From Pelagicoccus sp. SDUM812005 (GTDB lineage: Bacteria; Verrucomicrobiota; Verrucomicrobiia; Opitutales; Opitutaceae), in the NCBI RefSeq assembly GCF_031127875.1, contig NZ_JARXIA010000006.1, forward strand, positions 225,498 through 289,497: a DNA stretch of 64,000 bases, read 5' to 3'. This document shows, piece by piece, positions 61,792-64,000 of the stretch; position 1 is the first letter of the stretch, and every line of letters begins with the position of its first letter. A program made the position numbers and the translations under genes. Under the pieces are notes generated by a model. It saw only the letters and a list, made by a program, of their open reading frames with translations. It was not told the origin of the DNA and ran no database searches.

Positions 61792-63708
61792 ATGAAGTTT
61801 CAAGGTATCGCATCTGAAAATCTAGCGGAAATGTACCGCTTAGCGGCGGAACGTTATGGCGACAGGCCTGCCTTCGCATCTCGCGTCCGTAAGGGCGTGT
61901 ACAAGCCGGTCAGCTACCGCGACCTCTACGATTTCGGACTCTTTCTCGGGTCGGCCCTGATCGAGCTCGGGGTGGAGGCTCGCGACCATGTGGGATTGCT
62001 GGCCGACAATCGGGTGGAGTGGAACATCGCGGACTACGCGATCCTGATGTGCGGGGCAGCGGACGTTCCGCGCGGGACGGACGTTACGAATCAGGAAATT
62101 GAATACATCTTGCAGCATTCGGACGCGAAGGTGGTTTTCGTGGAGAATGTCCGCTTGCTGGAGCGGGTGATTCGGGTGATGCCGAAGCTAGACAAGGTGA
62201 CGCATCTGATCCTGATGGATCCCAAGGCGGAGCCGCCGAAAGGAGTGCTGGGGCTTTACGATTTGGTGGAGCGGGGCAAGGAACTGCGGGCGGCGGGAGA
62301 TCGCGAGATCGAGGCCCGCATGGCGCAGATCAAGCCGGAGGACCTGTTTACCTTAATTTATACCTCGGGCACGACGGGCATTCCCAAGGGGGTCCAGCTG
62401 ACCCATGCGAACATGGCATCCCAGGTGCGCAACTTGCCGTTTCCTTTGGAGCCGGACGATCGCTTGCTTTCGATCTTGCCGGTGTGGCACAGCTACGAGC
62501 GGATCTTTCACATGATCGCGGTGAGCAACGGCTGCTGCACCTACTTTACTAGCCTGCGAACGCTGGGCGACGACCTGAAGGCAGTGAAGCCGACGATCAT
62601 GGCTTCGGCGCCGCGGCTCTGGGAGAACCTTTACCTGAAGATCATGAAGAACGTGCGCGAGTCGCACTGGATTCGGCGAGGCCTTTTTCGCGCGGCCTAT
62701 TTCAGCTCCCGCATGGTGAAGGGCTCGCTCTTCTTCTTTCAGGGCAAGGAGATGGACCTGGAGGGGCGCAGCCTGGGGCAAAGCCTAGGAAAGGCAGTGG
62801 TCGGGTCCCTGAAGATAGTTTTCTTCTTGCCGCTCTACATCGCTTTGAACGCGGTTGTATTGGAGAAGTTGAGACAGATCGTGGGCGGTAGTTTCAAGGG
62901 GACGGTTTCCGGTGGTGGCGCCCTGCAGCCTCATGTGGACGAGTTTTTCAACTATATCGGCATTCCGGTGAAGGAAGGATATGGATTGACCGAGACCTCG
63001 CCGGTGGCGGCGGTCCGTACCCTCAAGCGCTTGGTGATCGGCACGGTCGGGCCGCTTTACCCGGAGACGCAGTTGCGTATCATCGATCTCAATACAGGAG
63101 AAATTCTGTATCCAGATGCATCGAAACGAGGCGAGGGGCGCGGCTTGAAGGGGGAAATCCACCTGAAGGGGCCTCAGGTTATGAAAGGGTACTACAAGAA
63201 TCCGGAAGCCACGGATCGGGTTCTTAAGGACGGCTGGTTCAACACCGGCGATATTGGGATGTACACCTTCAACGACTGCTTGAAGATCATGGGGCGCTCC
63301 AAGGACACGATCGTTTTGCTCAACGGCGAGAACCTGGAACCGATTCCCATCGAAGCCAAGCTTTGCGAATCCGCGTTGGTGGACCAATGCATGGTGGTTG
63401 GCCAGGATCGCAAGCATTTGGGGGCCTTGGTAGTGCCCTCGCTGGAGGGCTTCGAGTCGGTCGGGATCAAGGCTGAGTCATTGTCGGAACTTGCAGGGAA
63501 CAAGGAGGCGATTCGCATGATCCATGAGGAGGCCAAGCGACTTATCTCCTCGGACAACGGTTTCAAGAAGTTCGAGCACATCCATAACCTCAGGCTGCTC
63601 GACAAGGCCTTCGAAGTCGGGGAGGAAATGACCAACACCTTCAAGATCAAGCGTCATGTCGTTGACGAAAAGTATCACCGCCTCATCGAGGAGATATTCG
63701 AGAGCTAG
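61792..63708 (+). CDS. Long-chain acyl-CoA synthetase (AMP-binding)
   Basis: 638 aa from ATG 61792 (KFQGIASENLAEM). Adenylate-forming enzyme: P-loop TLIYTSGTTGIPKGVQLTH near residue 185, the YGLTETSP motif, GWFNTGDIG and the C-terminal Lys region (GRSKDTIVLLNGENLEPIPI). The family length and order match bacterial FadD15-like ligases. It activates fatty acids with ATP and CoA at the membrane. The upstream frame from 61693 overlaps the divergent ABC-F promoter and is not used. Confidence 0.94.
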   Translation: MKFQGIASENLAEMYRLAAERYGDRPAFASRVRKGVYKPVSYRDLYDFGLFLGSALIELGVEARDHVGLLADNRVEWNIADYAILMCGAADVPRGTDVTNQEIEYILQHSDAKVVFVENVRLLERVIRVMPKLDKVTHLILMDPKAEPPKGVLGLYDLVERGKELRAAGDREIEARMAQIKPEDLFTLIYTSGTTGIPKGVQLTHANMASQVRNLPFPLEPDDRLLSILPVWHSYERIFHMIAVSNGCCTYFTSLRTLGDDLKAVKPTIMASAPRLWENLYLKIMKNVRESHWIRRGLFRAAYFSSRMVKGSLFFFQGKEMDLEGRSLGQSLGKAVVGSLKIVFFLPLYIALNAVVLEKLRQIVGGSFKGTVSGGGALQPHVDEFFNYIGIPVKEGYGLTETSPVAAVRTLKRLVIGTVGPLYPETQLRIIDLNTGEILYPDASKRGEGRGLKGEIHLKGPQVMKGYYKNPEATDRVLKDGWFNTGDIGMYTFNDCLKIMGRSKDTIVLLNGENLEPIPIEAKLCESALVDQCMVVGQDRKHLGALVVPSLEGFESVGIKAESLSELAGNKEAIRMIHEEAKRLISSDNGFKKFEHIHNLRLLDKAFEVGEEMTNTFKIKRHVVDEKYHRLIEEIFES

Positions 63709-63878
63709 GGCGCGATGTTTGACTTATGGCCCGAATGCTCGCGACTTATACCCGAGCCTGCAAATAGGCAGGCGGCAGTTCCGGTTGGACCTCGGCAGCC
63801 TTTGCTCTTATACGGCTTAAGTTGAGCTAATGGCTCCGCGAAATCCCCTGTTCCCAATCCCCCTTTCTTAACCATACG

Positions 63879-64000
63879 ATGAAAGAAGAATCTCCCCAAA
63901 ATTCCTTCCAACTCGACGCGCTGGGCGCGTCCTTCGCGTTCCTGGCGCTTCGCCTTTGGCTGGGCGTCCGCTCGCTTTTCACCGGCCTGGAGAAGTTCGC
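63879..64000 (+). CDS. DoxX-family membrane protein, N-terminal fragment (cut by window edge)
   Basis: First 40 residues only, from ATG 63879: KEESPQNSFQLDALGAS, then a hydrophobic start of the first membrane helix (FAFLALRLWLGVRSLFTGLEKF), which is the DoxX pattern including RLxLG and GxEKF. Function in this family is unclear, often redox-related. The 170-bp gap before it has a small CCTGC/GCAGG hairpin around 63757-63772 and nothing else recognised. Confidence 0.7.
   Translation, partial: MKEESPQNSFQLDALGASFAFLALRLWLGVRSLFTGLEKF

Overview
The window looks like a chromosomal segment of a Gram-negative bacterium of the PVC group, most likely a Verrucomicrobiota/Opitutae relative. This is inference from protein style and gene mix (CheB-CheR-PAS kinases, a type II/IV pseudopilin, a DoxX protein, O-antigen-type sugar genes). 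There is no rRNA or tRNA here to confirm it. Genes are tightly packed, mostly in long operons with 4-nt ATGA overlaps.

Region 1 (1-27.6 kb) is a surface-polysaccharide locus. The 5' end of galE is cut by the left edge. A rightward arm (0.65-8.25 kb) encodes an SDR, a 3-dehydroquinate-synthase-like sugar-phosphate cyclase, a CMP-sugar-type cytidylyltransferase, a SIS isomerase, a 2-hydroxyacid dehydrogenase, a Gfo/Idh/MocA oxidoreductase, a CatB-type acetyltransferase and a GT-B-like protein. A leftward arm of 15 genes (26.67 to 8.25 kb) meets it with only 6 bp between stop codons. In transcription order it carries a DUF115 protein, a GT2, UDP-galactopyranose mutase, a GT2-TPR fusion, an unknown 698-aa protein, the CDP-4-keto-3,6-dideoxyglucose genes ddhA/ddhB/ddhC, a GNAT-DegT aminotransferase fusion, a split transketolase, another GT2, a fused E1 alpha-beta 2-oxoacid dehydrogenase, an E2 with a zinc-ribbon tail, and an ACP-like/holo-ACP-synthase fusion. 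The last three form an unusual acyl-activation module. I suggest it supplies an acyl group for the sugar, for instance through the GNAT domain. The 0.6-22.2 kb part is visibly AT-richer than its flanks, which suggests lateral transfer.

Region 2 (27.0-30.2 kb) is rightward: a short cytidylyltransferase, an exported hypothetical protein, an exported TPR protein and a small helical protein.

Region 3 (30.3-40.4 kb) is a leftward signalling cluster: cheR, a PAS kinase with a degenerate receiver, a response regulator with a degenerate HD-GYP domain, cheW, cheD, an HDOD protein, a PAS-like protein, two receivers and a PAS-SpoIIE phosphatase. No MCP, CheA or flagellar genes accompany it. Methionine synthase (metH), an MgtC-family membrane protein, a single-domain receiver and a giant CheB-CheR-PAS-histidine kinase follow (40.6-50.6 kb).

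Region 4 (50.9-64 kb): a LysR regulator is divergent from yggS. Then come a Gfo/Idh oxidoreductase, a Nudix hydrolase and an overlapping folate operon pabA-pabB-pabC-folP-folB-folK, where FolK is fused to a CoA-binding domain. The window closes with an orphan pseudopilin, an ABC-F ATPase (uup type), a long-chain acyl-CoA synthetase and the start of a DoxX-family gene.
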